Below are positions 1-8,744 of a stretch of DNA of 56,434 nucleotides, in pieces. The notes below the pieces were generated by a model. It saw only the letters and a program-made list of their open reading frames with translations, searched no databases and was not told the DNA's origin. Origin of the DNA: Gammaproteobacteria bacterium (lineage in GTDB: Bacteria; Pseudomonadota; Gammaproteobacteria; Xanthomonadales; Marinicellaceae). Location of the stretch: assembly GCA_030430025.1 (NCBI GenBank), contig JAUIGR010000016.1, forward strand, positions 1-56,434, given 5' to 3'. The first letter of the stretch is position 1; every line of letters starts with the position of its first letter. Position numbers and translations under genes: made by a program.

Positions 1-669
1 TGCACCGATTTTGTCAGCCAGATCGTAAACGATTTTGAAGTTCTCTTCAGAGCCTACACCACGTCCACCAGAAATTACTTTGCTGGCAGTTTGTAAGTCA
101 GGTCGATCAGAATTGCCACTTGATAATGACACATATGTGGTGTGTGATGCTGCATTTTCAAGGTTTGACTCATTGATTGTGGCAGAACCGTCCATGGCTT
201 TTTCAGCGGCATAAGATGCGGTTCTTACTGTGGCCACGATTTGTGCTGTATCAGTTTTTACGGTGATGATGGCATTACCAGCATAAATTGGGCGTTTGAA
301 TGTGTTGGCATCAATCACTTCCATGATGTCGCTGACTTGGTTTACACCGAGTAGGGCAGCCACACGAGGCATCACATCTTTACCGAATGTGGTTGATGGT
401 CCCCAAACATGGGTATAGTCTTTACCGAGTTCAGCCACTGTAGGCGCAATTGAAGCGGCCAATTGGTCCTGGTTATCAGCACATTGAACAAATTTAACTT
501 CGTTAACACCGTTCAATGCAGCCACTTGTGAGCCCAAAGCTGAGTCAGTCGCAAATAACACCACATCAATGGCATCGGCATTCAATTGCTTGGCAGCTGT
601 CAATACTTTGGCAGTTGACTGGTTTATTTGTGAGCCGTTGTGCTCGGCCAGGATTAAAACTTTACTCAT
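1..669 (-). CDS. etfA: Electron transfer flavoprotein alpha subunit, 3' part cut off by the window edge
   Basis: The first 223 codons are present, beginning MSKVLILAEHNG; the rest lies outside the window. EtfA and EtfB form a soluble FAD heterodimer that passes electrons from acyl-CoA and other dehydrogenases to ETF-ubiquinone oxidoreductase. The visible part is the N-terminal alpha/beta domain and the start of the FAD domain, with the signature around SGGRGVGSEENF near residue 200. The start codon overlaps the etfB stop as ATGA, so the two are translationally coupled. The identification is firm from the sequence and the pairing with etfB. Confidence 0.95.
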   Translation of the reverse strand, partial: MSKVLILAEHNGSQINQSTAKVLTAAKQLNADAIDVVLFATDSALGSQVAALNGVNEVKFVQCADNQDQLAASIAPTVAELGKDYTHVWGPSTTFGKDVMPRVAALLGVNQVSDIMEVIDANTFKRPIYAGNAIITVKTDTAQIVATVRTASYAAEKAMDGSATINESNLENAASHTTYVSLSSGNSDRPDLQTASKVISGGRGVGSEENFKIVYDLADKIGA

Positions 670-1421
670 GATACCAACCCCTTGTCTTTCAAAATTTCAA
701 TCAACTCATCCACTGATTCAACCATCACGCCTTTTTGACGAGGTTGAGGTGATTCATGTTGGATGACTTCAATGGCTACGCCTTGCGCATCAGGCAATAC
801 ATCGCCCATGGCTTTTACATCCAAAGGCTTTTTCTTGGCTTTCATGATGTCAGGTAATTTGACAAATCGAGGCTCATTCAGACGCAAGTCAGTTGAAACC
901 ACTGCGGGTAATTCAACTTGAATGGTTTCCAAACCGGCATCAACTTCACGGGTGACTTGTAATTGATTGTCACCTACAAATTCAACTTTTGAAGCAAAAG
1001 TGGCTTGTGGACGGTTCCACAAGGTCGCCAACATTTGCGGTGTTTGGTTGTTGTCATCGTCGATGGCTTGTTTACCGGTGATAACCAAACCAGGCTGTTC
1101 TTCCTCGATGACTTTCAGTAATACTTGTGCAGCTTGCAAGGGTTGTACAGGACCCGCAGACTCAACTAAGATGGCGCGATCAGCACCCATGGCCATCGCT
1201 GTTCTTAATTGTTGCTGAGAGTCATTGCTGCCAATGGTGACAACCACCACTTCATCGGCTTTGCCTTGTTCCTTGATTTTCAAGGCTTCTTCAATGGCAA
1301 TTTCATCAAAAGGGTTGATGCTCATTTTGACGCCGTCGGTGGCGACACCAGAGCCGTCAGGCTTGACCTGAACCCGCACGTTGTAGTCGACAACGCGTTT
1401 GATAGCGACAAGAATTTTCAT
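666..1421 (-). CDS. etfB: Electron transfer flavoprotein beta subunit
   Basis: The 251-residue protein starts MKILVAIKRVVDYN, which is the conserved EtfB N-terminus. A longer reading from 1484 adds 21 residues with no family support, so the ATG at 1421 is preferred. The AMP-binding region is visible as GKQAIDDDNNQT near residue 120. EtfB is the partner of EtfA in fatty-acid and amino-acid oxidation. It is the first gene of the etfB-etfA operon, and its length is normal for the family. No good ribosome-binding site is seen upstream of the chosen start. Confidence 0.96.
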   Translation of the reverse strand: MKILVAIKRVVDYNVRVQVKPDGSGVATDGVKMSINPFDEIAIEEALKIKEQGKADEVVVVTIGSNDSQQQLRTAMAMGADRAILVESAGPVQPLQAAQVLLKVIEEEQPGLVITGKQAIDDDNNQTPQMLATLWNRPQATFASKVEFVGDNQLQVTREVDAGLETIQVELPAVVSTDLRLNEPRFVKLPDIMKAKKKPLDVKAMGDVLPDAQGVAIEVIQHESPQPRQKGVMVESVDELIEILKDKGLVS

Positions 1422-1451
1422 GGGAAATTGATTATGTTTAAAAAGCGAGCG

Positions 1452-1484
1452 ATTATAGCATAGAGTGGGGTGCTTTGTAGTCAA
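1452..1484 (-). promoter_or_regulatory. Candidate sigma70 promoter for etfBA
   Basis: On the minus strand there is TTGACT at 1484-1479. It is followed after 16 bp by TATGCT (1462-1457), which overlaps a perfect TATAAT at 1457-1452 that would have a 21-bp spacer. Transcription would start about 25-30 nt before etfB. The position is good, but which -10 is used is unclear. Confidence 0.4.
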
Positions 1485-1550
1485 TCATGAAGCGCAACTA
1501 TAGACTGTAGCATGGTGACATTTGTCATATCTTTAAGCATTCTATGAATT

Positions 1551-1638
1551 AATCAACACTGAAAAATTCCATTCGGGCCTTTTTCAAATTCGGTTAAAAA
1601 CACTTAACTACAAAAGTACGATTTTACTGGTTCGACTA
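1551..1638 (-). repeat. Family-1 interspersed repeat, degenerate 88-bp copy
   Basis: Read on the minus strand it begins TAGTCGAACC and ends TTTTTCAGTGTTGATT, matching the family ends AGTCnnnCCTGAAAAA. In between it retains the part that in the long copies (36.1 and 56.3 kb) forms the GGTCAAAAAAACA hairpin, here reduced. It lies between the divergent etfB and plsC promoters. It and the two promoters account for most of the 320-bp gap at 1422-1741. Confidence 0.65.
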
Positions 1639-1705
1639 ATTATCTAAAACATGTTTGTTTTTAAGAATCTTCCAGTATGCCCTGTGTCAGTTGGTCAAAC
1701 TCTGA

Positions 1706-1733
1706 TTGACCGACCAAGTGCATCGGTTATAAT
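1706..1733 (+). promoter_or_regulatory. Sigma70 promoter for the plsC-like gene
   Basis: TTGACC (1706-1711) and a perfect TATAAT (1728-1733) are separated by 16 bp. The expected start of transcription, about 1740, falls one or two bases before the ATG at 1742, so the transcript would be leaderless or nearly so. Confidence 0.7.
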
Positions 1734-1741
1734 CACCAGCC

Positions 1742-2467
1742 ATGCACAAGTTGATGTCTAATTTATTTCAAGTCTATGTCTGGGTTGTTATTTACCCAGT
1801 GGCGTGGATCTGGACAGGGTTGGTCAGCATTATTATTATAATTCTCTCATTTATTAATGCTGGACGTTGGGCAGGTATATACATCGCTCCTTTGTGGGGA
1901 AAGTTTATATTGTTCATTTCTGGTACCCGTGTCAATATCAAAGGTTTACCCCATATAAAACCTGATCAGTCTTATGTGGTAGTCGCAAATCATCAGAGCA
2001 CTTATGACATATTGGTGGTTTATGGTTATATGCCTCTGGACTTCAAATGGGTCATTAAAAAGGAGTTAAGAAAATTACCTTTCGTAGGTTATGCTTGCCA
2101 TAAGATGGGTCATATATTTGTCGATAGAAGTAATAGAGAGGCGTCCATTGCTGCTATGAAAGAAGCTAAAAAACGTTTGGTGCATGGCACTTCTGTATTT
2201 TTCTTTCCTGAAGGTACAAGAAGCAATGGTAAAGATTTGAAACCATTCAAAAAAGGGGCATTCAAAATGGCTAAGGATTTAGGTTTACCTATTTTGCCGT
2301 TATCGATCGCTAATGCAAATCAAGTGATGCCAAGTCAGAGTTTAAGGATAGTGCCAGGAGTGATTACGCTGACATTCCATGAACCGATAGGAACTGAAAT
2401 AGTTGAAAGGGAGTCGCTGACTGCATTGATGCTTGAAGCGCAAAAAATGGTTGGTTCGTCTGTTTGA
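1742..2467 (+). CDS. plsC: 1-acyl-sn-glycerol-3-phosphate acyltransferase (PlsC family)
   Basis: A 241-residue membrane protein predicted to transfer a fatty acyl chain to lysophosphatidic acid, giving phosphatidic acid for phospholipid synthesis. One or two hydrophobic segments lie in residues 8-38. The catalytic HX4D motif is H84 to D89 (NHQSTYD), and the substrate-binding FPEGTRS motif is at 155-161. The length is typical of PlsC. The start at 1742 sits directly behind a strong promoter; a second in-frame ATG at 1754 is possible. The gene stands alone, with lapA 168 bp downstream. It could be a side-branch PlsC paralogue rather than the essential enzyme. Confidence 0.88.
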   Translation: MHKLMSNLFQVYVWVVIYPVAWIWTGLVSIIIIILSFINAGRWAGIYIAPLWGKFILFISGTRVNIKGLPHIKPDQSYVVVANHQSTYDILVVYGYMPLDFKWVIKKELRKLPFVGYACHKMGHIFVDRSNREASIAAMKEAKKRLVHGTSVFFFPEGTRSNGKDLKPFKKGAFKMAKDLGLPILPLSIANANQVMPSQSLRIVPGVITLTFHEPIGTEIVERESLTALMLEAQKMVGSSV

Positions 2468-2495
2468 TTTGTTTTTATTAACTTAGAAATCTAAT

Positions 2496-2512
2496 AGTGA
2501 TCGGTGATCACT
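2496..2512. promoter_or_regulatory. Perfect palindrome in the plsC-lapA gap
   Basis: AGTGATC at 2496-2502 and GATCACT at 2506-2512 are perfect 7-base arms around GGT. No U-run follows, so it is not a standard terminator. It could be an operator or a 3' stabilising hairpin. Part of it (GATCGGTG) recurs at 2552-2559. Confidence 0.35.
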
Positions 2513-2603
2513 TACAAGACGATTGAACCAACACCATTGGCACGATTTAGGGATCGGTGTTAATAACTTCAAAGAAATTGATCTGTGCCATTAAACAATT
2601 CGT

Positions 2604-2609
2604 TATAAT
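2604..2609 (+). promoter_or_regulatory. Candidate -10 box before lapA
   Basis: A perfect TATAAT lies 26 bases before the lapA start. The best -35 (TTGATC, 2578-2583) is 20 bp away, which is wide, so promoter strength is uncertain. Confidence 0.4.
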
Positions 2610-2635
2610 GGCCTTTTGATTGCCATTTTTAGACA

Positions 2636-2941
2636 ATGAAAAAACTCATCAGTATACTATTGGCATTGTTTTTGCTGGTGGTCGCAGTGGCGTTGAGCAG
2701 CTTGAATGCTGAACCGGTGTTATTGAATCTTTATTGGTATCAAACAACACTGCCATTAGGTTTTTTATTATTAGTGTTTGCTGTGTTTGGTATGCTCTGT
2801 GGATTAGTGTTAAGCGTTATTTGGTGGTGGTTGCCAGTTAAGAAAGAAGCCACAAAATGGCGTCGTCAATTTAATCAACTCAATGATGCTCAGCTTAAGC
2901 AAGAGGAACGATCTTCTGAACATTCTGATTTGATGTTATGA
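2636..2941 (+). CDS. lapA: LapA family inner-membrane protein (DUF1049)
   Basis: A 101-residue protein with two membrane segments, at about residues 4-24 and 40-64, and a charged cytoplasmic tail. This is the layout of LapA (YciS), which works with LapB in controlling lipopolysaccharide assembly and the level of LpxC. Identification rests on size, topology and the immediately following lapB, which it overlaps by ATGA. It has its own candidate -10 box upstream. Confidence 0.85.
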   Translation: MKKLISILLALFLLVVAVALSSLNAEPVLLNLYWYQTTLPLGFLLLVFAVFGMLCGLVLSVIWWWLPVKKEATKWRRQFNQLNDAQLKQEERSSEHSDLML

Positions 2942-4110
2942 GCCAGTTTGTTTGGGTGGTGCTTGCTATGTTGTCGGGTATCCTAATGGGTGTTTATTTG
3001 GCTTACTTGTTACGGACTACAGGAAATCAAAAAAAATTTGAACGGCTCAATCATCGATACTTTAAGGGTTTGAATTATCTTTTAAATGATGAGTCAGACA
3101 AAGCCATTGATGTTTTTATACGTTTGGCTGAAACCTCACAAGAGACATTTGAGCCGCAATTGGCTTTGGGTAATTTATACCGACGCAAAGGAGAAGTGGA
3201 TCGTGCGATTAAATTACATCAATCTTTGATTGCACAAGCAAAGTTACCGGAAAATTACCGTACCCGAGCTCTTTTGGCCATTGGAAAAGATTATATGAGT
3301 GCAGGTTTATTAGATCGTGCAGAAGTACTTTTTTCAGAATTGGTTGAGATAGAGGCACACACACCTGAAGCACTTCTTGCATTAACCGATATTTATCAAC
3401 AAGAGCAAGATTGGCAGGAGGCTATTCGTTCTGCTAAGCGGTACCAAAGTGTTTCTGATCGACAGATGCATATACCCATTTCACATTATTATTGTGAACT
3501 GGCTGATTTGTCTTGCATTCAGGACGATGTTGAGGGTGCAGAACAGTACCTGGCATCAGCGTTACATAGCGATCCGCATTGTATTAGAGCTATTCTGACT
3601 CAGGCAGAAATTAAGTCTAAGCAAGGAGATGATAAAACCGCCCAGAGTTTATATCAGTCTGCTATCAAAGCTGATAAAGATTATTTGCCTTTGTTTATTG
3701 ATGACATGGCTCAAACATATGAAAGGTTAGATCAAGGTGCCGAACTCGAGTCCATGTTATTGAGCTTGATAGAGCAATATCATGGTGTTTCACCTGTTTT
3801 GACATTGGCTCGTTGGTATGAAAAAGAGTATGGTGTAGAAAAAGCAGCAGCATTTGTAGAAGGCCAATTGCAAAAAAGGGCATCAGTTCGTGGTTTAGAT
3901 ACATTACTCGAATTAAATCTAAGTAAACAAGTCGATGATGGGCAAACATATTTTCAAGTTTTGAAATCCATGGTTGACCAATTACTTGAGGGCAAACCCA
4001 AATTACGTTGTCGAAAATGTGGTTTTGGTGCGAAACAAAAACATTGGCAATGTCCGAGTTGCAAAAACTGGGGTGTGGTTAAACCTATCTATGGTTTGGA
4101 ATCTGAGTAA
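2938..4110 (+). CDS. lapB: Lipopolysaccharide assembly protein LapB (YciM), TPR protein with rubredoxin-like zinc site
   Basis: A 390-residue protein with an N-terminal membrane anchor (about residues 3-24), a long series of TPR helices from about 45 to 340, and a C-terminal rubredoxin-like metal site with C358, C361, C372 and C375 (CRKC and CPSC). LapB links LPS synthesis to FtsH-dependent degradation of LpxC and faces the cytoplasm. All expected parts are present and the length matches the E. coli protein. It overlaps lapA at the start and the next transferase gene by about 20 bp at the end, so all three are probably one transcript. Confidence 0.95.
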   Translation: MSQFVWVVLAMLSGILMGVYLAYLLRTTGNQKKFERLNHRYFKGLNYLLNDESDKAIDVFIRLAETSQETFEPQLALGNLYRRKGEVDRAIKLHQSLIAQAKLPENYRTRALLAIGKDYMSAGLLDRAEVLFSELVEIEAHTPEALLALTDIYQQEQDWQEAIRSAKRYQSVSDRQMHIPISHYYCELADLSCIQDDVEGAEQYLASALHSDPHCIRAILTQAEIKSKQGDDKTAQSLYQSAIKADKDYLPLFIDDMAQTYERLDQGAELESMLLSLIEQYHGVSPVLTLARWYEKEYGVEKAAAFVEGQLQKRASVRGLDTLLELNLSKQVDDGQTYFQVLKSMVDQLLEGKPKLRCRKCGFGAKQKHWQCPSCKNWGVVKPIYGLESE

Positions 4111-5050
4111 TGCGATTACCTCTTTGGTAATGGCCGGTATCACAGCATTAACTTGTTATCTATATGTGTATCGGTGGGGGCACTATGCGTTGTCTGATCA
4201 AGCCAATAGTCGTTCCCTTCATAAAGGCCGTGTGCTCACTTCCGGAGGATTATTCTTTGTTTTACCGATATGGCTTTGGGTGGTTTATATGGAACCTTCA
4301 TTTTGGCCATGGTGGGGAGTGTTATTGATGCTTTTGGTCGGTTTGGCTGATGATGTATGGCGTTGGTCGGCCAAACCTAAGTTATTCTGTCAAATATTGG
4401 TCAGTTTTTTGTTGGTCAGTGTGCTTGGTTTTTGGCAAGAACCACTATTGGCTGCTACTTTATTGCTGATGTTGTTGTGGTGGTTGAATCTTTTTAACTT
4501 TATGGATGGTGCTAATGGCATCGCTTCGTTACATGCTATGGTGGCATTGGTGTTATATGCTGTATTAATGCCACCAGAAATGGCATTTTGGGCTGATGTT
4601 GCGGTGGTCTTATTGTCATCTTTGACGGTTTTTCTGATTTTTAATTTACGACAGGGGTGCTTGTTTATGGGTGATGCTGGTAGCTTACCTTTGGCCTATA
4701 TACAAGCGATTATGGGGCTTTTGATGATGAATGTTGGTATATTGACATTACCTCTTTTAGGACTGGTTCATGCTGTTTTTATAGCTGATACCTCTTTTAC
4801 ATTAATCGTTCGTATAAAAGAAGGGGAAAAGCTCAGTCAGGGTCACAACAACCATTTATACCAAAGGTTGGTCAAATACGGCTGGTCTCATAATCAAGTA
4901 GCTTATGTTTATGCATCAGTTTCAGTGGTGTTGGCGTGTGTAGTTGGTTGGTTAATCGTTCTACCAGTTTGGCAACATTGGTTTGCATTGGTTGGTATAT
5001 ATCTTTTATTGTTGCTGATTTTTATCAAAACTTTTCGCTTGGGTAGGTAA
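4091..5050 (+). CDS. Polyprenyl-phosphate sugar-1-phosphate transferase (WecA/WbpL type)
   Basis: A 319-residue integral membrane protein of the MraY/WecA family. Such enzymes start O-antigen or related glycan synthesis by moving a UDP-activated HexNAc phosphate onto undecaprenyl phosphate. Seen: about ten hydrophobic segments, the conserved NFMDGANG motif, the aspartate-containing MGDAGS, and the cytoplasmic HNNHLYQRL typical of WbpL/WbcO. The ATG at 4091 overlaps the end of lapB; an upstream reading lies inside lapB and is ignored. The following WbpM-type gene supports an O-antigen or capsule role. The exact sugar substrate cannot be read from the sequence. Confidence 0.88.
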   Translation: MVWNLSNAITSLVMAGITALTCYLYVYRWGHYALSDQANSRSLHKGRVLTSGGLFFVLPIWLWVVYMEPSFWPWWGVLLMLLVGLADDVWRWSAKPKLFCQILVSFLLVSVLGFWQEPLLAATLLLMLLWWLNLFNFMDGANGIASLHAMVALVLYAVLMPPEMAFWADVAVVLLSSLTVFLIFNLRQGCLFMGDAGSLPLAYIQAIMGLLMMNVGILTLPLLGLVHAVFIADTSFTLIVRIKEGEKLSQGHNNHLYQRLVKYGWSHNQVAYVYASVSVVLACVVGWLIVLPVWQHWFALVGIYLLLLLIFIKTFRLGR

Positions 5051-5059
5051 AATAGCGGC

Positions 5060-6904
5060 ATGTTAAATCGATTATTCCACATACGCCTAGCAGTTATAGT
5101 CCATGATTTGTTCATGGTCTGGTTGGCTTGGACATTGGGTTTTTTGGTTCGATACAGCTTTTGGCCTGAGTCACCAATCATCGAGTTCTGGTCAATGGAT
5201 GTGGTCATATTGATTGCCATTCAAGGGTGTATCTGCTATTTCTTTAATATGTACCGAGGATTATGGAGATTTGCCAGTGTCCCGGATCTGATGAATTTAT
5301 TGAAGTCCGCTGTTGTTGGTGCTTTGGCGATCGCTGCCTTTTATTTTCTATGGAATCGGTTGGAGGGTATACCCAGAAGTGTTTTGGTACTTTATCCTGT
5401 TTTTCTCATCTTGCTATGGGGGGGGCCTAGAATTGCCTATCGTGTATGGAAAGACAGACATTTGCAGTTCAGTCATCAAGACAGACCGAGGGTTTTACTG
5501 ATTGGAGCAGGGCAGCTTGCTGATTTGTTTATACGAAATGCGGTCAGTCATGGTTCCTGTCATGTGATGGCTATTATTGATGATCAAACAAGATTAAAAG
5601 GCACTCAACTACGAGGAGTCAAAATTCATAATGATCTGTCTGTTATTAATCGGTGGGTAGAAGAGATGGCTTTGGATTTTGTGGTGATTGCGAAGTCTGC
5701 ACCCAGTGCTGTATTGATTAGGCAAGTGGTTGATCAAATCACTGGGACAAGCTGTCAGGTTCGTATTACACCCAGCCCTGAAGATTTTGATGCACAGTTA
5801 ATTAATGTCAATGAATTGCAGCCGATCACTGTTGAAGACTTGTTGGGTCGAGAAAAAGTAGAACTTGATTGGCAACCTGTGGCTTCTTTTGTTCAAAACA
5901 AATCTGTGTTGGTTACGGGAGGAGGCGGGTCGATAGGTGCGGAATTGTGCCGACAATTGGTACATTTTGGTGTCAGTCAGCTAACCATTGTCGATCATGC
6001 AGAATATAATTTATATACTATTGATAAAGAGTTGCAGAAAAGTGATATATTGGTGAAGTCAATGCTGGGCAATATCACAAATAAAGCACATCTATATCAT
6101 ATTTTTAAACTGTGTCAGCCGGATTTGGTCTTCCATGCTGCTGCATATAAACATGTGCCTTTGTTAGAGTCTCATGCATCTGAGGCCTTTTTGAATAATG
6201 TCATAGGTACCAAACATGTGGCTGATTGTTGCGATCAATTTGGTATTGATCAAATGGTACTTATTTCCACTGATAAAGCGGTTAATCCCTACAGTGTCAT
6301 GGGGGCCACTAAGCGGCTGGCCGAAAAATATTGTCAGTTTAAAAACAGTCAAAGTAACACTGATTATTTGATAGTAAGGTTTGGCAATGTGCTTGGTTCA
6401 GCTGGTTCGGTGGTTCCTCTTTTTGAACAACAAATAGCACAGGGTGGTCCGGTGACAGTAACACATAAAGATATGGAACGATACTTCATGACTATACCCG
6501 AGGCTTGTCAATTGATTCTCCAAGGAGTGGTATTGAAGAATGTCCAGGACTCTATACTGGTATTGGATATGGGACAGGCTGTAAAAATTCGCACTTTAGC
6601 AGAGAGAATGATTGCTTTGGCTGGTAAGTCAGGACAAATCGATATTCACTATACTGGTTTGAGACCAGGTGAAAAACTGAACGAAGAGTTGCATTATGAT
6701 GTTGAAGCTTTGCAACAAACGCCTGTTTCAAAAGTATATGCAGCACGTTATCAAATAAGCAATATACCAGGTTTCGATAAATACCTTGAAGCAGCGCATA
6801 AACAAGCGTTATCTTTTGAGCAGGATGGATTAAAAAAATCGATACAACAAATGATACCCGAATTCAAATCCGCAAATAGTCTGACATTGGTTAAGGAACA
6901 GTGA
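5060..6904 (+). CDS. WbpM/PglF/CapD-type UDP-sugar 4,6-dehydratase, membrane bound
   Basis: A 614-residue protein with about four N-terminal membrane helices (residues 1-115), a CoA-binding-like Rossmann domain with VLLIGAGQLAD near 147, and a C-terminal SDR dehydratase domain beginning VLVTGGGGSIGAEL near 282. The SDR active site reads STDKAVNPYSVMGATK near 403; as is usual in this family, the catalytic tyrosine of YxxxK is replaced by methionine. Members make UDP-4-keto-6-deoxy-GlcNAc, the precursor of QuiNAc, FucNAc or bacillosamine. It starts 9 bp after the transferase gene and is probably co-transcribed with it. Confidence 0.9.
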   Translation: MLNRLFHIRLAVIVHDLFMVWLAWTLGFLVRYSFWPESPIIEFWSMDVVILIAIQGCICYFFNMYRGLWRFASVPDLMNLLKSAVVGALAIAAFYFLWNRLEGIPRSVLVLYPVFLILLWGGPRIAYRVWKDRHLQFSHQDRPRVLLIGAGQLADLFIRNAVSHGSCHVMAIIDDQTRLKGTQLRGVKIHNDLSVINRWVEEMALDFVVIAKSAPSAVLIRQVVDQITGTSCQVRITPSPEDFDAQLINVNELQPITVEDLLGREKVELDWQPVASFVQNKSVLVTGGGGSIGAELCRQLVHFGVSQLTIVDHAEYNLYTIDKELQKSDILVKSMLGNITNKAHLYHIFKLCQPDLVFHAAAYKHVPLLESHASEAFLNNVIGTKHVADCCDQFGIDQMVLISTDKAVNPYSVMGATKRLAEKYCQFKNSQSNTDYLIVRFGNVLGSAGSVVPLFEQQIAQGGPVTVTHKDMERYFMTIPEACQLILQGVVLKNVQDSILVLDMGQAVKIRTLAERMIALAGKSGQIDIHYTGLRPGEKLNEELHYDVEALQQTPVSKVYAARYQISNIPGFDKYLEAAHKQALSFEQDGLKKSIQQMIPEFKSANSLTLVKEQ

Positions 6905-7761
6905 TGACTCAAATTACTAAAGCTGTATTTCCTGTTGGTGGCATGGGCTCTCGCTTTTTGCCAGCAACTAAAGCCATTCCCAAAGAGTTATTACCTATCA
7001 TTGATAAACCTTTGATTCAATACGCTGTTGAAGAGGCCATAGATGCGGGTATTGAAACATTAATTTTTATCACCTCTTCAAGTAAGCATGCCATCAGCGA
7101 TCATTTTGATCCCATGCCTGATTTACGAGAGAAATTTGCAAAAAACAAACCACATTTGGCAGAAAAATTAGACACATTGCCACTGAGTGTTAAGCGGGTT
7201 TTTGTACCGCAAGGCCAACCTTTGGGCCTTGGTCATGCGGTCTTACAAGCGGAAACATTGATTGATGAAGATGAAATGTTTGCAGTGATTTTGGCAGATG
7301 ATTTTATTCCAGGATCGAATAATCCTTTAAAACCTTTGATTGAGGCATCAAATAATGGTTTGGCTTCAGTCAGTGTTGAACGAGTAGCTAAAGACCGTTT
7401 ATCATCATATGGTGTCATTAAACCTTGTCGTTGGGATGGCGCGGTCACTTCAGTTGAAGAAATTATTGAAAAACCCACACAGGGAAAAGCCCCATCTGAT
7501 TACGGTGTGATTGGCCGCTATGTGTTACCACATAGCATTTTTAGCTATTTAAAACTGATTCAGCAAGATCAAAGTGGTGAAATTCAACTGACAGATGCAC
7601 TGAGGGCTTTAATGGGTGCAGATGGCTTACAAGCGGTTAAACTACAGGATCGTCGGTTTGATTGCGGTTCTCAGGAAGGTTTTGTATTGGCCAATTTGTT
7701 TGTTGCCATGCAGAACAGTGACTTGAAGCAATCAATTAAAAAAGAAGTAGGCGACAAGTGA
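6904..7761 (+). CDS. galU: UTP-glucose-1-phosphate uridylyltransferase
   Basis: A 285-residue enzyme making UDP-glucose from glucose-1-phosphate and UTP. The nucleotide-binding N-terminus is clear (AVFPVGGMGSRFLPATKA, then PKELLPIIDKPLIQYAVEEA). The ATG at 6904 overlaps the TGA of the preceding gene (TGATG). A GTG at 6901 would add one residue and is less likely. It supplies UDP-sugars for the polysaccharide genes just upstream and is the last recognisable metabolic gene of that run. Confidence 0.96.
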   Translation: MTQITKAVFPVGGMGSRFLPATKAIPKELLPIIDKPLIQYAVEEAIDAGIETLIFITSSSKHAISDHFDPMPDLREKFAKNKPHLAEKLDTLPLSVKRVFVPQGQPLGLGHAVLQAETLIDEDEMFAVILADDFIPGSNNPLKPLIEASNNGLASVSVERVAKDRLSSYGVIKPCRWDGAVTSVEEIIEKPTQGKAPSDYGVIGRYVLPHSIFSYLKLIQQDQSGEIQLTDALRALMGADGLQAVKLQDRRFDCGSQEGFVLANLFVAMQNSDLKQSIKKEVGDK

Positions 7762-8627
7762 AAAAGGTTAATCATTTCAACAGTCTGTTCTGTCGAAGAA
7801 CGCTTCGTTCTTTTAAAAGACATGGCGTTAACACGTTATTGATATTATCTATGTTAATGTTATCAGCCTGTGTTACCCAATATCAATACCTCCACCCAGA
7901 CAATAATGATCTGACCAATGAGCAGATTTATGTAGTGATGGATTATGTTGAGTTTATGGATGATGTCGGATTGTTGATGGACTATGACTTAGCTCTTAAT
8001 TTAAAGGCCTTGGTGAAGATGCGTAGTGATATAGCAGATGCCTTGAAAGTTAAGGGTTATAGTAATGTACTTTTTGTTTCTCTTAGCAGTGGTGTTACGG
8101 TTAATAGTGATGTTGATTTTGAATTATATGATAATCGGCAATTTTTGGATCAGATCATTCAAGCTCCTTTTTATAGAGCTGCTGAAGGTATTACGGTTGA
8201 AGAACAAGATATTTTGTTGGAAATTTTGAAACAATTTCACTTTCATGCCATGGTGCCGAGTAAGGAAAAAAACGATGGTTATCTGAGTCGTTTGAAGATG
8301 TTTTCTAGACCGATAAAATCAGTCGATCATGAGGTCGATAGCGCGGTGTTATTTGTTCAGGTGACTAAACCAAGAATTTCTTTTGCTAAAAGCTTGGGTG
8401 TGTCATTAATGGCATCAGTTGCTTCAAGTGGTGTTGCTGGCGGTGTAGTGGTGACTGCTCCTATGCCAGCAGATAGCACTTTCAGTCAAGCGCTGCTTTT
8501 TGATTATGAGACAGGTGGCTTGATATGGAAAAATCATACTCGAGGTGTTTTACCAACCATGAGCAGACAAAGTATCAATCGTTTTTTTAAACAGTTCCCT
8601 CATAATAGATATCTGGAGTTGAACTGA
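7758..8627 (+). CDS. Predicted lipoprotein of unknown function
   Basis: A 289-residue protein. The GTG start overlaps the galU stop as GTGA, implying translational coupling. A basic N-terminus is followed by a hydrophobic core and a lipobox ending LSAC, with the lipidated cysteine at about residue 38. The mature part begins with VTQYQYLHP and is rich in acidic and aromatic residues. A hydrophobic, glycine-rich stretch lies near residues 215-235. I do not recognise a family. Its place behind WbpM and galU suggests an envelope or polysaccharide role, but that is only context. The downstream neighbour is a decayed gene. Confidence 0.75.
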   Translation: MKKVNHFNSLFCRRTLRSFKRHGVNTLLILSMLMLSACVTQYQYLHPDNNDLTNEQIYVVMDYVEFMDDVGLLMDYDLALNLKALVKMRSDIADALKVKGYSNVLFVSLSSGVTVNSDVDFELYDNRQFLDQIIQAPFYRAAEGITVEEQDILLEILKQFHFHAMVPSKEKNDGYLSRLKMFSRPIKSVDHEVDSAVLFVQVTKPRISFAKSLGVSLMASVASSGVAGGVVVTAPMPADSTFSQALLFDYETGGLIWKNHTRGVLPTMSRQSINRFFKQFPHNRYLELN

Positions 8628-8744
8628 ATAGTCATGAGCTGTTCAGTTCTAATATCAGTTCTTTTATCAATTCAATTATGCGAGTTTGAGCTTTTTGGCT
8701 TAAAAAAAACGATGGTCTATCTAAACATAGAATTGGAGAGAGGT

